NCBI RefSeq assembly: GCF_003589595.1
Contig: NW_020653855.1
Location: 6,029,346-6,093,345 of the forward strand
Reading direction: 5' to 3'
Source of the DNA: Hyposmocoma kahamanoa
Taxonomy: Eukaryota; Arthropoda; Insecta; Lepidoptera; Cosmopterigidae
Length of the DNA stretch: 64,000 bases
The translations under genes and the position numbers were made by a program. Shown here piece by piece: positions 47,201-56,439 of this stretch; position 1 is the stretch's first letter, and each line of letters starts with the position of its first letter. Under the pieces are notes generated by a model that saw nothing but the letters and a program-made list of their open reading frames with translations, was not told where the DNA came from and ran no database searches.

Positions 47201-48248
47201 GTGACCCGCTAAAATATCGAACATATGATTTAATCATTTGACCGGATCATACTACGCATGGGTCATGAACTTGATCAACACAGGTTATCAAAAATGATCA
47301 ACTGACACAGGTCTGGTTTGAAATGGAACTGACCTTTCGGCATCAGTGTCAGCTTGAAGATCAGCCAGTGATACTTCGAAAACACGCCCCTTCAGTCCTT
47401 CAGAAGCAATTTTCGTACCCTGAAATAAGAACACATGTCATCTGCATACATTCTTACGATTTAATATGCTTATAAAAGGTTTCTATGGCAAATTCAGACA
47501 TAAATCAAAAGGGAACACGAATTTTCATCATGTATGTGGTCATAGAGAGCTGAGTGGATCATCATTTTGACGCCTTTTTTATATATATATATTTTTTTGT
47601 GAACTCAAGAACCATGTGGCGATTTTTAATAAAAATTACATGTAAATCACACTTTTGAGTGTTATTTGAAGTTCTTTTAAAGGCTTTATTCAGTATTTGA
47701 TCGGTTTTCAGAGTTTTTAAAATGATAAAATTGCTTTGAAATACCTAACCTAAAACAAATAAACAACGAATGAATGTACCTGAGTACGGTTGACAAGGGT
47801 GGTTCCCACTTGCCTCTTGGTGAACATAGACGGTGCCTTGACATCGTACCAGTCCTTACGGGTGAAGGGATCCACACTGAAAGAAAGTAACCAGGTTTGG
47901 TATAACCTCAAAAATAAATTCAACTTAACTATGTTGAAACTACTGAAATATACGTTTTTGCACTAATTATTGAATATGTATCTAAATAATCGGCTAAGCC
48001 GGTACTTTAACGCCTTCAAATCTTAAGTTATTTAGGGAAAAATTATGTTAAAACTAAACGTTTGACACGAGACACCAACTTTCATCCACAATTACTTTGA
48101 TAATCACAAACACTTAAACACAAGACATAAGCAATTTGGACGGATTATTATTTCAATAAATTAATTTTGGCTTTATTGTAACTTACATCTTCTTTTTAAC
48201 ACCCTTTTTACCGCCTTTCGATAGGCCTTTATTTTTACCGACCGCCAT
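35103..48248 (-). CDS. RpS3A: 40S ribosomal protein S3A (eS1), seven coding exons
   Basis: Structural protein of the small ribosomal subunit. Joining exons 48248-48187, 47876-47780, 47419-47334, 44087-43992, 38515-38368, 36391-36230 and 35246-35103 gives 264 residues, the family's usual length. All introns are GT-AG and the phases agree. It starts [20 protein letters not shown] and ends YEPPVQASV. Other hallmarks are [62 protein letters not shown] and [20 protein letters not shown]. Introns are 310, 360, 3246, 5476, 1976 and 983 bp; the large ones are filled with transposons. Introns 2 and 6 hold candidate snoRNAs. A head-to-head neighbour (DEGS1) starts 1.5 kb upstream. Confidence 0.97.
35311..35393 (-). 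ncRNA. Candidate box C/D snoRNA in RpS3A intron 6
   Basis: Minus strand: C box ATGATGA (35388-35382), D box CTGA (35319-35316), 73 nt between outer ends. A second ATGATGA lies in the middle (about 35354) as a possible C'. The D box is 69 nt upstream of the exon 7 acceptor, the spacing typical of intron-hosted C/D snoRNAs. The sequence is clearly related to the one in intron 2 (shared ATGATGATCCACTCAGCTC and TGTTCCCTTTTGATTTAT). Vertebrate RPS3A hosts U73 snoRNAs. The guide target is not identified, and the terminal stem is weak here. Confidence 0.55.
36230..36391 (-). CDS. RpS3A: RpS3A exon 6
   Basis: 54 codons, phase 0 at both ends: [51 protein letters not shown]. Donor aag|gtaagag. Confidence 0.97.
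36425..36935 (+). pseudogene. LINE 3' end in RpS3A intron 5
   Basis: The plus strand encodes [19 protein letters not shown], stop, [19 protein letters not shown] and a KYLL-type ending, the last residues of a CR1-like RT protein. The 3' UTR follows with ggaagagatcgctcttagcgataagaccgcc and aataaag, antisense to the host gene. Confidence 0.75.
37030..37393. mobile_element. TIR element in RpS3A intron 5
   Basis: Left end tacatgtcgcactgttattacaatagtg and right end cactattgtattaacagtgcgacgta are inverted repeats of about 27 bp bordering roughly 360 bp of AT-rich non-coding sequence. Confidence 0.65.
38368..38515 (-). CDS. RpS3A: RpS3A exon 5
   Basis: One base plus 49 codons: [49 protein letters not shown]. 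Acceptor tctctag; donor caa|gtacgta. Confidence 0.97.
38577..39732. mobile_element. hAT-like element, 1156 bp, in RpS3A intron 4
   Basis: Inverted ends tagtgatgaaagagactcag and its counterpart (actgagtctctttcatcgcta) with a perfect 8-bp duplication GTACCGCC (38569-38576, 39733-39740). Both subterminal zones are packed with AAGTC/GACTT and gagtcg motifs (38630-38800, 39590-39720), a pattern known for hAT transposase binding regions. No transposase frame. Confidence 0.85.
39741..41235. other. RpS3A intron 4 sequence, nothing recognised
   Basis: Intronic, mostly AT-rich. Short open frames here have no recognised similarity. Confidence 0.45.
41240..41465. mobile_element. MITE-H copy 2
   Basis: Shares tgcttagcttaaacaatgct, aaccggagacaactttttc and ttttatattctagccctttaa with 34520-34795. 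The right end is gtcccggggtgtattttt. Confidence 0.6.
41468..41640 (-). mobile_element. LINE 3' tail fragment
   Basis: tttatttatttattcaaact followed by tgcacaaaagaatagtac and cgaacttaataccactagg: the reversed A-rich tail and UTR of a non-LTR element. Confidence 0.5.
41641..42620. other. RpS3A intron 4 sequence, nothing recognised
   Basis: No supportable gene or repeat. Confidence 0.4.
42624..42909 (-). mobile_element. MITE-A copy 4
   Basis: 286 bp, reverse of the other copies, perfect 8-bp duplication GGTCTAAG (42616-42623, 42910-42917). Inserted at the very edge of MITE-P copy 2. Confidence 0.9.
42914..43084. mobile_element. Palindromic MITE-P copy 2
   Basis: taagagtcgtattccagaac... / ...gttctagaatacgaccctaa, same structure as the copy at 25972. 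Confidence 0.75.
43090..43985. other. RpS3A intron 4, 5' part
   Basis: No repeat or gene recognised. Confidence 0.4.
43992..44087 (-). CDS. RpS3A: RpS3A exon 4
   Basis: [31 protein letters not shown], with arginine codons split across both junctions (AG|G). Donor ag|gttagt. Confidence 0.97.
44490..44607 (-). mobile_element. SINE-A, reversed
   Basis: Minus-strand SINE-A head: B box region gggaatcaaacccggggcc, A box region ggtaaccattcagccactg, followed by the reversed body ctcacaagagaaataaata. Confidence 0.75.
44610..45655. other. RpS3A intron 3, nothing recognised
   Basis: A 101-codon minus-strand frame at 45349-45044 has no recognised similarity and is left uncalled. Confidence 0.4.
45660..47310 (+). 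repeat. Repeat-F copy B, split by mariner copy 2
   Basis: 45660-45895 and 47147-47310 match 13490-13713 and 13712-13830. The interruption is the mariner at 45896-47146. Confidence 0.88.
45896..47146 (-). pseudogene. Mariner transposon copy 2, broken transposase
   Basis: 1251 bp flanked by the TA duplication (45894-45895, 47147-47148). Minus-strand pieces: [20 protein letters not shown] (46995-46801); [50 protein letters not shown] (46636-46361); [20 protein letters not shown] and [13 protein letters not shown] (46340-45990). It keeps the first (GDE) and second (HDN) catalytic Asp, but frameshifts separate the blocks. The left terminal repeat has lost about 17 bp. Confidence 0.88.
47334..47419 (-). 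CDS. RpS3A: RpS3A exon 3
   Basis: [28 protein letters not shown] plus a split Arg. Acceptor tatttcag. Confidence 0.97.
47489..47575 (-). ncRNA. Candidate box C/D snoRNA in RpS3A intron 2
   Basis: Minus strand: C box ATGATGA (47565-47559), D box CTGA (47497-47494), 72 nt between outer ends. An internal ATGATGA lies near 47530. Flanks GGC..AAA and TTTGCC can form a short terminal stem. The D box is 74 nt upstream of the exon 3 acceptor. Paralogous to the candidate in intron 6. The target rRNA site is not identified. Confidence 0.6.
47780..47876 (-). CDS. RpS3A: RpS3A exon 2
   Basis: Completes the Ile codon from exon 1, then [32 protein letters not shown]. Acceptor ctttcag; donor cag|gtacatt. 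Confidence 0.97.
48187..48248 (-). CDS. RpS3A: RpS3A exon 1 (start)
   Basis: ATG at 48248-48246, then a basic N-terminus [20 protein letters not shown] and two bases of the Ile codon. Donor at|gtaagt. Confidence 0.97.
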
Positions 48249-48264
48249 GTTCACACACAAACTT

Positions 48265-48272
48265 GAGAAAGG
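48265..48272 (-). promoter_or_regulatory. Possible TOP-type start of RpS3A mRNA
   Basis: Minus strand CCTTTCTC, 16 bases before the ATG. An oligopyrimidine at the cap site is normal for ribosomal protein mRNAs, which are under growth-dependent translational control. The actual start site is not shown by the sequence. Confidence 0.4.
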
Positions 48273-48749
48273 CTATTTATTGTCTATGGACGGAGGAACT
48301 GTCAAAAATTATTTTCAGAATGTTGGCAATTTCTTTTCTTTATGGTGTAAGAGACAATTCAAGCGAGCCGACTTAGATCTTTCAATCGACTTATTTTACA
48401 TAAATACATATTTACTACGTCGAAATAAATAACAAATAGTGTATAATATACTTCATAAATGTGGTATTGACAAGCGATATGTGGATATCCTCCGGTAGTT
48501 GTACAGGACCGCGACAATACAAGTTCGCATGCATAAAAATACTAATTCAGTGGTCATCTTTCTACTTTACTTTCCTTAAAATAGTACTCGTATAAAATAT
48601 ATTTCACAAATACATTGAGTTGAATTGTATCTTAAAAATATGAACTCTTGGGCAAAAGCAATGCCGTATTTGAATTTAGCGCATCAAATTTTATTTAATT
48701 AAGATAATATACAGCTAAGGTAAAAAAGACAATAAAAGCTTAAATACAG

Positions 48750-48870
48750 AAAGTAAAACTAGGATTTTTAAATAAATATAAAAGTTGTATGTAAAATGCT
48801 GGCAGCGTTCCCCATTTGTATTGCTATGCTAATGAGTTGGGCAAGATAGCTGCCGGCCCTTAGGTTTCCC
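48750..48870 (+). repeat. Repeat-G copy 2
   Basis: gctggcagcgttccccattt, ttgggcaagatagctgccgg: match to 25010-25142. Confidence 0.7.
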
Positions 48871-49019
48871 AGACAAATTCATATGAAATCGGCTGTAAAT
48901 ATCCCGGCACCAAAATAGCCGTTGACTTATTTATTATAAGCATGATTGATCAGGAAGCATTTTAATGGCTCTCGAAAGTATTTATATTAGGATAAGATTC
49001 ATTGTAAGATCAAATTAGT

Positions 49020-49245
49020 AATGAGGTATCTGCAAGGGAAATAGAGTACGGGGCACATTGCTCGCAGAGCAGATAGCCGTGGCCGAGACCAAAGTGTATT
49101 ATTAGTTCTCGACTAACGACCGCTTACTGGAAGACGCAGCGTGGGCAGATCACTCACAAGTGGATCGGTGACGGTAAAGGTTGCGGGAATCCTGGAAGGC
49201 TAGTGGACGTCTTTCGGCTGAAACGTTTATGATGATGAGGTTAAG
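49020..49245 (+). mobile_element. LINE 3' tail (RTE-like)
   Basis: gaagacgcagcgtgggcaga, gtggatcggtgacggtaaag, gctagtggacgtctttcggctgaaacgtttatgatgatgag: a 5'-truncated non-LTR end lying between the two divergent genes. Confidence 0.6.
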
Positions 49246-49792
49246 ATACTAGGATAATTTAGAGACAGTGACATAATTTTACTATTTTAGTAACGAACTG
49301 TATGGCTTAATTAATCAGATCGAAATATAAAGTTCAGTATTGTGCACTCCATATTCCATATTTTTTTATAGTTACCTAATATTTCTTTCCTTAAACTAGC
49401 CAGCATTTCGCGAGTGTGAACACCCAAGTACTATTCATTCATTTCCAACCAAATTCATTCATCGCGTACATTATTTTCATTCAACTGTCAAATGTAATGT
49501 CAAGTTAGAGTCTTAGAGGATGGAAAAAAATAAAGTCTAATAAGCTTTAACTATATGAAGCCGCGACCGCTCTTTGTTCATTCAAATTGTAACCTTCTTT
49601 TACCGCTGTCACACCGCATAGCAGCGCAGCGCGGTGAAATCATATTTTTCTAAAAAAAATAATTATACGAACTTATTTTTATTTTACATATTTATACGAA
49701 ACTATTATTTTATTATTATTATTATTATACGTTATTTATCGTGTTTATATCATAGTGTTATGTCCTACTAGATTTCGTCAGTTAAATAAAAA

Positions 49793-49874
49793 ATGGGTGC
49801 TAAAGTGTCAAGAACAGATTTTGAATGGGTCTACACCGAGGAGCCTCATGCGAGCCGCCGAAAAATCATACTAG
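49793..49874 (+). CDS. ifc: Sphingolipid delta4-desaturase DEGS1, first coding exon
   Basis: ATG at 49793, 27 codons plus one base, donor g|gtatgt. The peptide [20 protein letters not shown] followed by SRRKIIL is the highly conserved N-terminus of dihydroceramide desaturases (DEGS1; Drosophila infertile crescent), which put the delta4 double bond into dihydroceramide to make ceramide in the ER membrane. It includes the MGxxVSRxDFEWVYT N-myristoylation-type start. The His-box exons are not seen before 64000, so intron 1 exceeds 14 kb or the rest is missing here. Upstream 49560-49790 is the likely 5' UTR and promoter, shared in orientation with the divergent RpS3A. Confidence 0.9.
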
Positions 49875-50234
49875 GTATGTAATGACGTCATATTTCTTGC
49901 ATAATTTATATTCTGAACAGTTTAATTTATTTACCGACATAACCGGGTAACTTAGGCATCTCGTGACTTCATTTCATACTTCCTATTTTCTAATTCTACA
50001 GTTCAGTGTCGTGGTTACAGAATAGCGTTTAATATTGTCATTTTTAAACTAATGTGTCAAAAGTAATAATAGTAAATTTGTTTTATTACCAATTAGCGCC
50101 GGCCTGCGGCTTTTTGACTTCAAAAAGTATCGTAGGTGGTATAGGTTATAAAAGTAGATGTGCAGTAATTGAATTGCGTTTAGCTCCTTCCGCCTAGGAC
50201 AATATTTGAGATTGGAGTAATTTCTTATCGCAAT

Positions 50235-50435
50235 CTTGCTGCCAAGCGGTAATGTGACCATTACTACGTACTGGTTTTGAAGGGTAAGGGTACTGGTGAA
50301 ATTACAGGCACATTGGACTAGTCTACTTATGTCTCAGTGCGACGGGCGCAGCGGCAGTACCCCTCCCATTTTTGCGAGCACTGTTATCACCAGGTGCACG
50401 ACTTGTCTGTCCCTTCATTTGGTATAACAAAAAAG
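50235..50435 (+). repeat. Repeat-E copy in DEGS1 intron 1
   Basis: tgccaagcggtaatgtgacc, aagggtaagggtactggtgaaattacaggc, gcgcagcggcagtacccctc. Confidence 0.75.
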
Positions 50436-50456
50436 CCACATCCATTGTGTTTATTT

Positions 50457-50968
50457 CATCGAGTATATAACCAGAAATAGAGACGAAATAAGGGCCCTAC
50501 ATTCCTGGTACCTCATCAGTGATACATCACTTAAATATCAACTCTTGTTTGCACTGAAATTACAAATTAGAAAGCTGAAATAGTACAGAGCCAACAACTG
50601 ACCTGTGTCTACCTCTCTGTGTATTCCAAAAATATTCTGTATTTATTGTAATAAAGATAATTTCACTAACAATGGTGTGCTGTTCCATTCGGTGGTGTGG
50701 GGAAAAACAGCAAAACATCTAATTACAAAACAAATGGTATCAAATTTCATCAGTAATTAAATATTTAATATGTAATTTTGTAAATTTCTTCCATTATAGC
50801 AAGCTCAAGTTAACTGGTAGATTTGTAGTGAAACAATTGATGACACCCGTCAATTGTTTTGAATTCGGGCTGGCCAATCGGTGCAGTTGTCACAGTAATG
50901 ATATGGCAGAATAGTTTTCAAACAAATTAAATGACATTTCATCTCTATATCTTGTTATATACTCAATG
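50457..50968 (+). mobile_element. P-like THAP MITE (family B) copy 4
   Basis: 512 bp with 33-bp inverted ends and a perfect 8-bp duplication GTTTATTT (50449-50456, 50969-50976). An ATG at 50672 opens MVCCSIRWCG, the THAP zinc-finger start. A frameshift follows, then attacaaaacaaatgg and an intron-like gtaatt. Confidence 0.9.
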
Positions 50969-51184
50969 GTTTATTTAGACAAAATTTCATCTTCCGGAGT
51001 GAAGCAGCCTATAAGTTAAAGTTATTTTAATATTGGCACCATATGCAGAAAAACATATTAGTCCATCAATAGCCAATCACTGAATTTAAAGTGATGACAC
51101 TAATTGGATTATTCTATATTGTTAGTTAAATTTTTTTTATAACATCAAGTATGAAGAATGAAGCCGGTATGAAGAAGTCAGGCA

Positions 51185-51385
51185 CCTGATGATAAGAATA
51201 GTTACAGTGCCACTCAGAACTTTAAATTGCAAAGATCTGAAGGGCACTACCACTGCGCCCGTCACCCTGAGACATAAGTTGACTAGTCACATGTAATTTT
51301 ACCAGCACCCTTACCCTTCAAAACTAGAACACAGTAATGCTAACATTACTGCTTGGCGGCAGGTAAGATGGGTAAGATGGCAGTA
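51185..51385 (-). repeat. Repeat-E, reversed
   Basis: cagtgccactcagaacttta, cactgcgcccgtcaccctgag and cagcacccttacccttcaaa are the reversed Repeat-E landmarks. Confidence 0.75.
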
Positions 51386-51779
51386 CTACCCTGGACAAAC
51401 TCTTTCACAAGGAGCTCTACTGCTACTAAATATTTTAAATATTTAACATTCATGTCTTCCATTAATTTTTACTTAAAATATATGTAAAATAGTAAGTAAA
51501 ATTAGTCACACAAACTGTAACAGATATCAATTTTCTCATTGAAGGACATATCTGTAATGTTAACAGTGTGATTGAGCATTACCGAGTTCAAATTATTTTG
51601 TAGGTCAACTCTATGGGAATTTTCCGTTGATTCATACAGACAGACTCCTTTGCACCTCCCAAACTAATGATGCAACACGTGCCTCAGTCAGAGGAGGTCA
51701 TCGAAATTAAAAAAACTACAGTTCTTTGATGCTATTGACCTTGTCTCCGAGTCGTAATTAGTGTTTTTTATTTATTTTA

Positions 51780-52060
51780 TAATCTATTTTTTTATTGAGA
51801 CTTTAGCCGCCTTGGGAGATTATGTCAGCCTCATGAGAGGAATACTGGGTTCCCTACTCAAGGGACATGTTCAAAAACTTGTACAAGTTTAGAGCGCCAA
51901 GACATACAGGCTCTCTGAGCCAACAATTAATTTGTCCATTGCATAAACTTACATCCCCAAACATTGTACCTCTCAGGGATACGTTACGGTCACATTCCAC
52001 CAATACATGATACAGATCCTCTATTATATTGCAAGTTCTGCACAATGGGGGTAATTAGTG
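51780..52060 (-). pseudogene. LINE C-terminal zinc-knuckle fragment
   Basis: Minus frame 52045-51854 has CRTCNIIEDLYHVLVEC, a CCHC-like motif at the C-terminus of jockey/I-type ORF2 proteins, then a short tail with stops. Confidence 0.55.
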
Positions 52061-52088
52061 TTAATCACAATAGATCACTTACAAATCT

Positions 52089-52258
52089 CAGGGTCGTATT
52101 CTAGAACTCTACTCAATGCTCAAGTCAGGATCTGAGTATGGTTTAAAGCACTCGAAATCATACTCAAGTCCCTGCCATTAGGGTCGTATTTCCAGTGCTT
52201 GAAATCATACTCAGATCCTGACTTGAGCATTGAGTAGAGTTCTAGAATACGACCCTAA
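52089..52258. mobile_element. Palindromic MITE-P copy 3
   Basis: cagggtcgtattctagaact... / ...gttctagaatacgaccctaa; same family as 25972, inner segment partly different. Confidence 0.78.
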
Positions 52259-52689
52259 GTGATGCATACGTGACCTTAATTACAGTAGACTGTAACTTGA
52301 GGCAATTGGATATCTATAGCATATCGCTTCCTGTACCAAAGTAGAAAATGGTACTGTTTAATATGGCAGATATCTTGTGCTGTTTCTTAAACCTGAGTTA
52401 TTGACCGAGACTGATTGGGTCAAGACAGGGAATACTGTGTTTCTTATTTTAGGGGATGAATGACTTTTAAGGTCGGTTTTTTAGTACTGAGATTATAATT
52501 TTAGTACCACTATGGATCCCTCTGTGGTATTTGCTCCTAATTTCGAGCACGACTTATTTAGTTGTTGTATTGACTATAACTCTACCAGTTTATTATGATT
52601 TATTAATGAAAAAAATTTCAATAATACATTTGACCAAAAAGCGACATCAACGTCAGCTTGACGTAACTGTAAAGTTCCCGGCTGCGGTG

Positions 52690-53320
52690 AGGTTTCTAAA
52701 ATCTCTCACTAGACGTCACTTATGGTGGCGAAAGCCGACAACCAGTACAAAGATGTATAACAAAAACACATAGGAGAATTAATACAAAGATCGAATACTT
52801 AGAAAAAATTCCTTCGATCCGGCCGGTTCCAGCCGACGTCTTCTAGCGTACCATGCCAGACGCTATACCAACTAAGCCACGGAACGAACCAGCGGACCTC
52901 ACGAAATTTTCTATGGTCTTATTGTCGTATCTTTGTATTTGGTTTTTCATTACTTTTTAGGCGTACCGCCATCTATGAGAAATCTATGAAAGTATTTCGT
53001 CGCCCTGTTAGATACCTTTACAGCTACCAGCCCCGGCTAGAGATGTCGCTATTCGCTTCACACAGTCGCTGTATACACTGTATTTAAATTTTTATTGAAT
53101 TGTTACTCAATTATTTTTTATGTGAAATTACTCCACTAGTTTGTTATAATTATTAATACAAAGATGGAACATAATAATTGAGTATCAATTCAATAAAAAT
53201 TTAAACACAGGAGAATTTCGTCAACTCGATAACTTGGCCTGTAGCTCTTTTGGTGTAAAGCAAACGCAAAGGTATTTCGTGGTCATGGGTTGAAATTTGG
53301 ATCGATCGAAGAAATTTTTT
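52690..53320. mobile_element. SINE-B cluster
   Basis: 52780-52895 is minus-strand SINE-B (reversed head ccaactaagccacggaacgaacc). 52920-53060 is the body also seen beside the gap at 10215-10340 (gtaccgccatctatgagaaatctatga). 53082-53214 is a palindrome like 10350-10605 without its SINE. 53240-53310 is a degenerate plus-strand head (cctgtagctcttttgg). Confidence 0.65.
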
Positions 53321-53409
53321 CTTTGTACTCGATCTTTGTCGATGATCCGGCTCTCGTAGGATCAAAGACGTTGCTGTCTTAGAGCGACGGTGTTCTTGAT
53401 CTGGATCGG

Positions 53410-54610
53410 TGGACTGTATATTGAATGAATGAAATATTCTTTATTGCACAAAAAAATACAGTTAAAATACTATAGGTTAAGTATAATAGTAGTAGTAAGT
53501 TAAAGTGGCATCTTGCGAGGAGATTTCGATTGCCCAGAATTGGCAGCGCAACTGGTGTCCTGTTCGTCCCCCCAGCTAAGTAATATTAATTTACGGCAAC
53601 GCGTTTAACATCTGCTGGCAGTGCCGGCGGTGTGCACTGTGTCTCACAGTAAATCACCGCTTGCTCGTGTGGCTGTGTGACACGGGTGGCTGTGTGTGAT
53701 GAATCTTTGAGGTTTTGTGAGAGGATGGATGAACGTCTGTCTTCTGTGAATTATTAATACAAATTGTCTATTTATGAATTTCACAATAAATAAATGTGCA
53801 ACAGGCCACCTGTGCCATGTGGCAATTTTGTTCAGGCAACCTTAGGATAAACATTTGGGATATGCAAAAGGGGTTCAAATCAAAGAATATCGTTATATAA
53901 CCTAAAGTTGGTAAGTACCAAATCCAAATAAATAAATAAAAATAAATTATAACAATACTAATACATAAACATAATTTAAAAAATGTAAAATAAAAAAATA
54001 AGTAATCGAGAAAGATTACGCATCGCTCGGTGAAGCGAGTGTCAAGCGGGGTCACTGTCCTCCGCGGTGAATACACTTGGGGACAATTTTACAAAACTTT
54101 ACTAGATGCAATTAGCCAGAATATTGAACAGAATATTTTTGGATGATTTAGCATTATTTCTATTATTAATTTCTTAATAATAGAAATAAGGCGAGAATGC
54201 AAATCAATACACTGTATTTAGTATATTTTAATGTAATTTAAAGTTTAGCGCTTTTCCCATTGTGGTCTGCCGGGCACCAGGAGTATCAACAATCGGAAAA
54301 AACACCGCTGAATTTACGTTAGCTCATGCCTGATCGTGGAAAATAAATACGAGCGTAACACCTGCTACATCAATTTTATTTTTGCTTTGAATGTAATTGT
54401 ATAAGGGAAAAATATTTTGGTACCTGTAATGCAGATAAGCGCGATTACAATTTATATGATTCATGCTTTTTCTCATAGAAATGGTTATTGTCAAAGACTG
54501 TTTTTGTATGTCGATTCATGTAATGAAGGCGGTGATATAATTCTCGACATTTCAAGGAAATAAAGATTAAAATAATGATTTTTGGTGAAACTTTTCTAAA
54601 TTAGATCTGT
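53410..54610. other. LINE-tail scrap, otherwise nothing recognised
   Basis: 53415-53470 (gaatgaaatattctttattgcac) resembles a reversed non-LTR tail. The rest, up to 54610, shows no supportable gene. Confidence 0.4.
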
Positions 54611-54614
54611 TTGA

Positions 54615-54715
54615 TTTGGATAAAGCTCTTAGTGGCACTGCAACTGCCATGGACAGGTATGTCGCTTACCACCAGGCATACGACTTGTCCGTCCCGTCAC
54701 TTGACATCATAAAAT
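54615..54715 (+). repeat. Repeat-E 3' fragment
   Basis: aaagctcttagtggcactgcaactg, ccaccaggcatacgacttgtccgtcccgtcacttg. Confidence 0.6.
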
Positions 54716-55261
54716 CTCAATAAACAATAAAATAAATCTTAATGCTAAACATTGAGATTCAAAATTGTCACCACTCGTGTTCTGGGTAGTGCAGATGAGT
54801 TCACTTCGTTCCATCGAAAACCAGGAGTTTAAGACCAGGGGCCAATCTTGTAATCGAAACACACCCTGATGTTCAGAGATAAGTGTTAAATTTATTTATA
54901 CATATTTATACAGGGTGTAACGGAAAGGTGCAGTGAAAGTTCAAGGTCGTAGAGAATTGTCAAATAAAAAATGGCATTCATTTTTTTGTTGAAGTTGCAA
55001 TAACAAAGTAAGTGTAGTTTCGCTGTGACCAGCCAATATTGGGCATACAAACTTATAAATAATATTCGACATTATTGATTTATCGATTTTTTTTACTTAG
55101 CTGGAATAAAAACGAGACACGACCAACGATTTGAAATGACAACACGAATGGGGAAAAATATGGCGGATTTTCTTACTTACAGTTTTTACTCGAATTAATG
55201 TTTAGTATATATAATATTTTGTTTTGAGTTTCTTAATTATTTGTTATTTTTTTAAGCTATT

Positions 55262-55440
55262 AATACAAAAGCGCAACTACAGTCATAAATACTACCAACA
55301 AAAATATACCCTGAAGAAGTTTCTTCGGCCAAGCGTCGAACAATCAACAACTTCTGAGGATGCCTCATAGAGGGGTAAAACACGCGTTGGGTATATTTTT
55401 GGTGGTGGTATCTGTGACTGTAGTTACGTTTGTGTTATTT
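55262..55440. mobile_element. Palindromic MITE, single copy
   Basis: 55267-55318 (gcgcaactacagtcataaata, ccaacaaaaatataccc) and 55390-55438 (gggtatatttttggtgg, gtgactgtagttacg) are inverted copies around a short centre with gaagaagtttcttcgg. Confidence 0.65.
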
Positions 55441-55444
55441 CTTT

Positions 55445-56435
55445 TATTAATTTTATGCGGAGGGAAGATTGGAAAATTACTTCATGAAAAAAAAAATTCA
55501 ACACAAGTGCAGCTATTTCGCCCGATTTAACATGTACTAGGTCCGTGGAATAGCAAATTAATTTACATTTGCAACGGGGTTCAGGGGGCGTAGCAAAGGG
55601 GCTCGGTCCGACGGCGAAGTAAAATGCGCTTGGTTAGAAATTAAACTTTATTGTCTGTTGTACAACAAAGAAAATATAACGGAAAGTCCAGTAGGTGCTC
55701 GCTTAAATCTTCGCTTTATTATTTATTTGTGTACAATACACGACTTGTGTTTGGAAACAAGTACATTACTCCTTACAGCAACAAAATATACCAACTTATA
55801 TCGAAAATGAATTCCGGTTCAGACGATACAAATTTAATGTCACCTCTCGAGGTGTAAACTGAACTCGGGACTGGATACGAATTAAATTTAACTATTTTTG
55901 ACAAGCAACCAATCTCGTGATCACACTATGGTCGCATTTGGGCTCATTTGGGTTCGATTGCAACTTTAAACAGACACCGGGTTCAGATGCTACAAACCCT
56001 TTCAACGCGAGCCTACGAAACTTCACCATTCTAAAAAGAATGGTGAAGTTTCGGACCGTCAATCGCAACCCGCCACGCGCGCGCTACAAATTTATATGAA
56101 TGAATTAAGAACAGGCGGAGAAAATTTGACACAGATCCGACGACGACAAGCGCCCGATGGCGACTTACGGGGCAGGAATGGAAATATACAATGGAAAATA
56201 TTTATTCAGGATTCCGACAATTAAGCGAAGACATGGCTCAAAGGACTTGCATACAAGCCAAAACTCTTAATAAAAAAAAGTCACCGGAATCATGCTATGT
56301 GAAATGGACTGTAGATTGTAATATCTATTGACACATAATTCATGGTCAATATTTGAGTAATATTAGAAGGCGAAATAAACTGACTAATTGTATTTCATAT
56401 TAAAGAGGAGTTAATTGATATCCACGGCCATTTAC
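55445..56435. other. No gene; contains a perfect hairpin and a shared motif
   Basis: Unclassified sequence. 56016-56053 is a perfect 17-bp hairpin. 56143-56173 (acaagcgcccgatggcgact) recurs at 37429-37457, so part of this may be repeat-derived. Confidence 0.4.
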
Positions 56436-56439
56436 ATTA

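Noticed and set aside
55560..56170. LTR retrotransposon remnant
   Set aside because: No paired LTRs, primer-binding site or gag/pol motif can be shown; only one short shared motif with 37429-37457.
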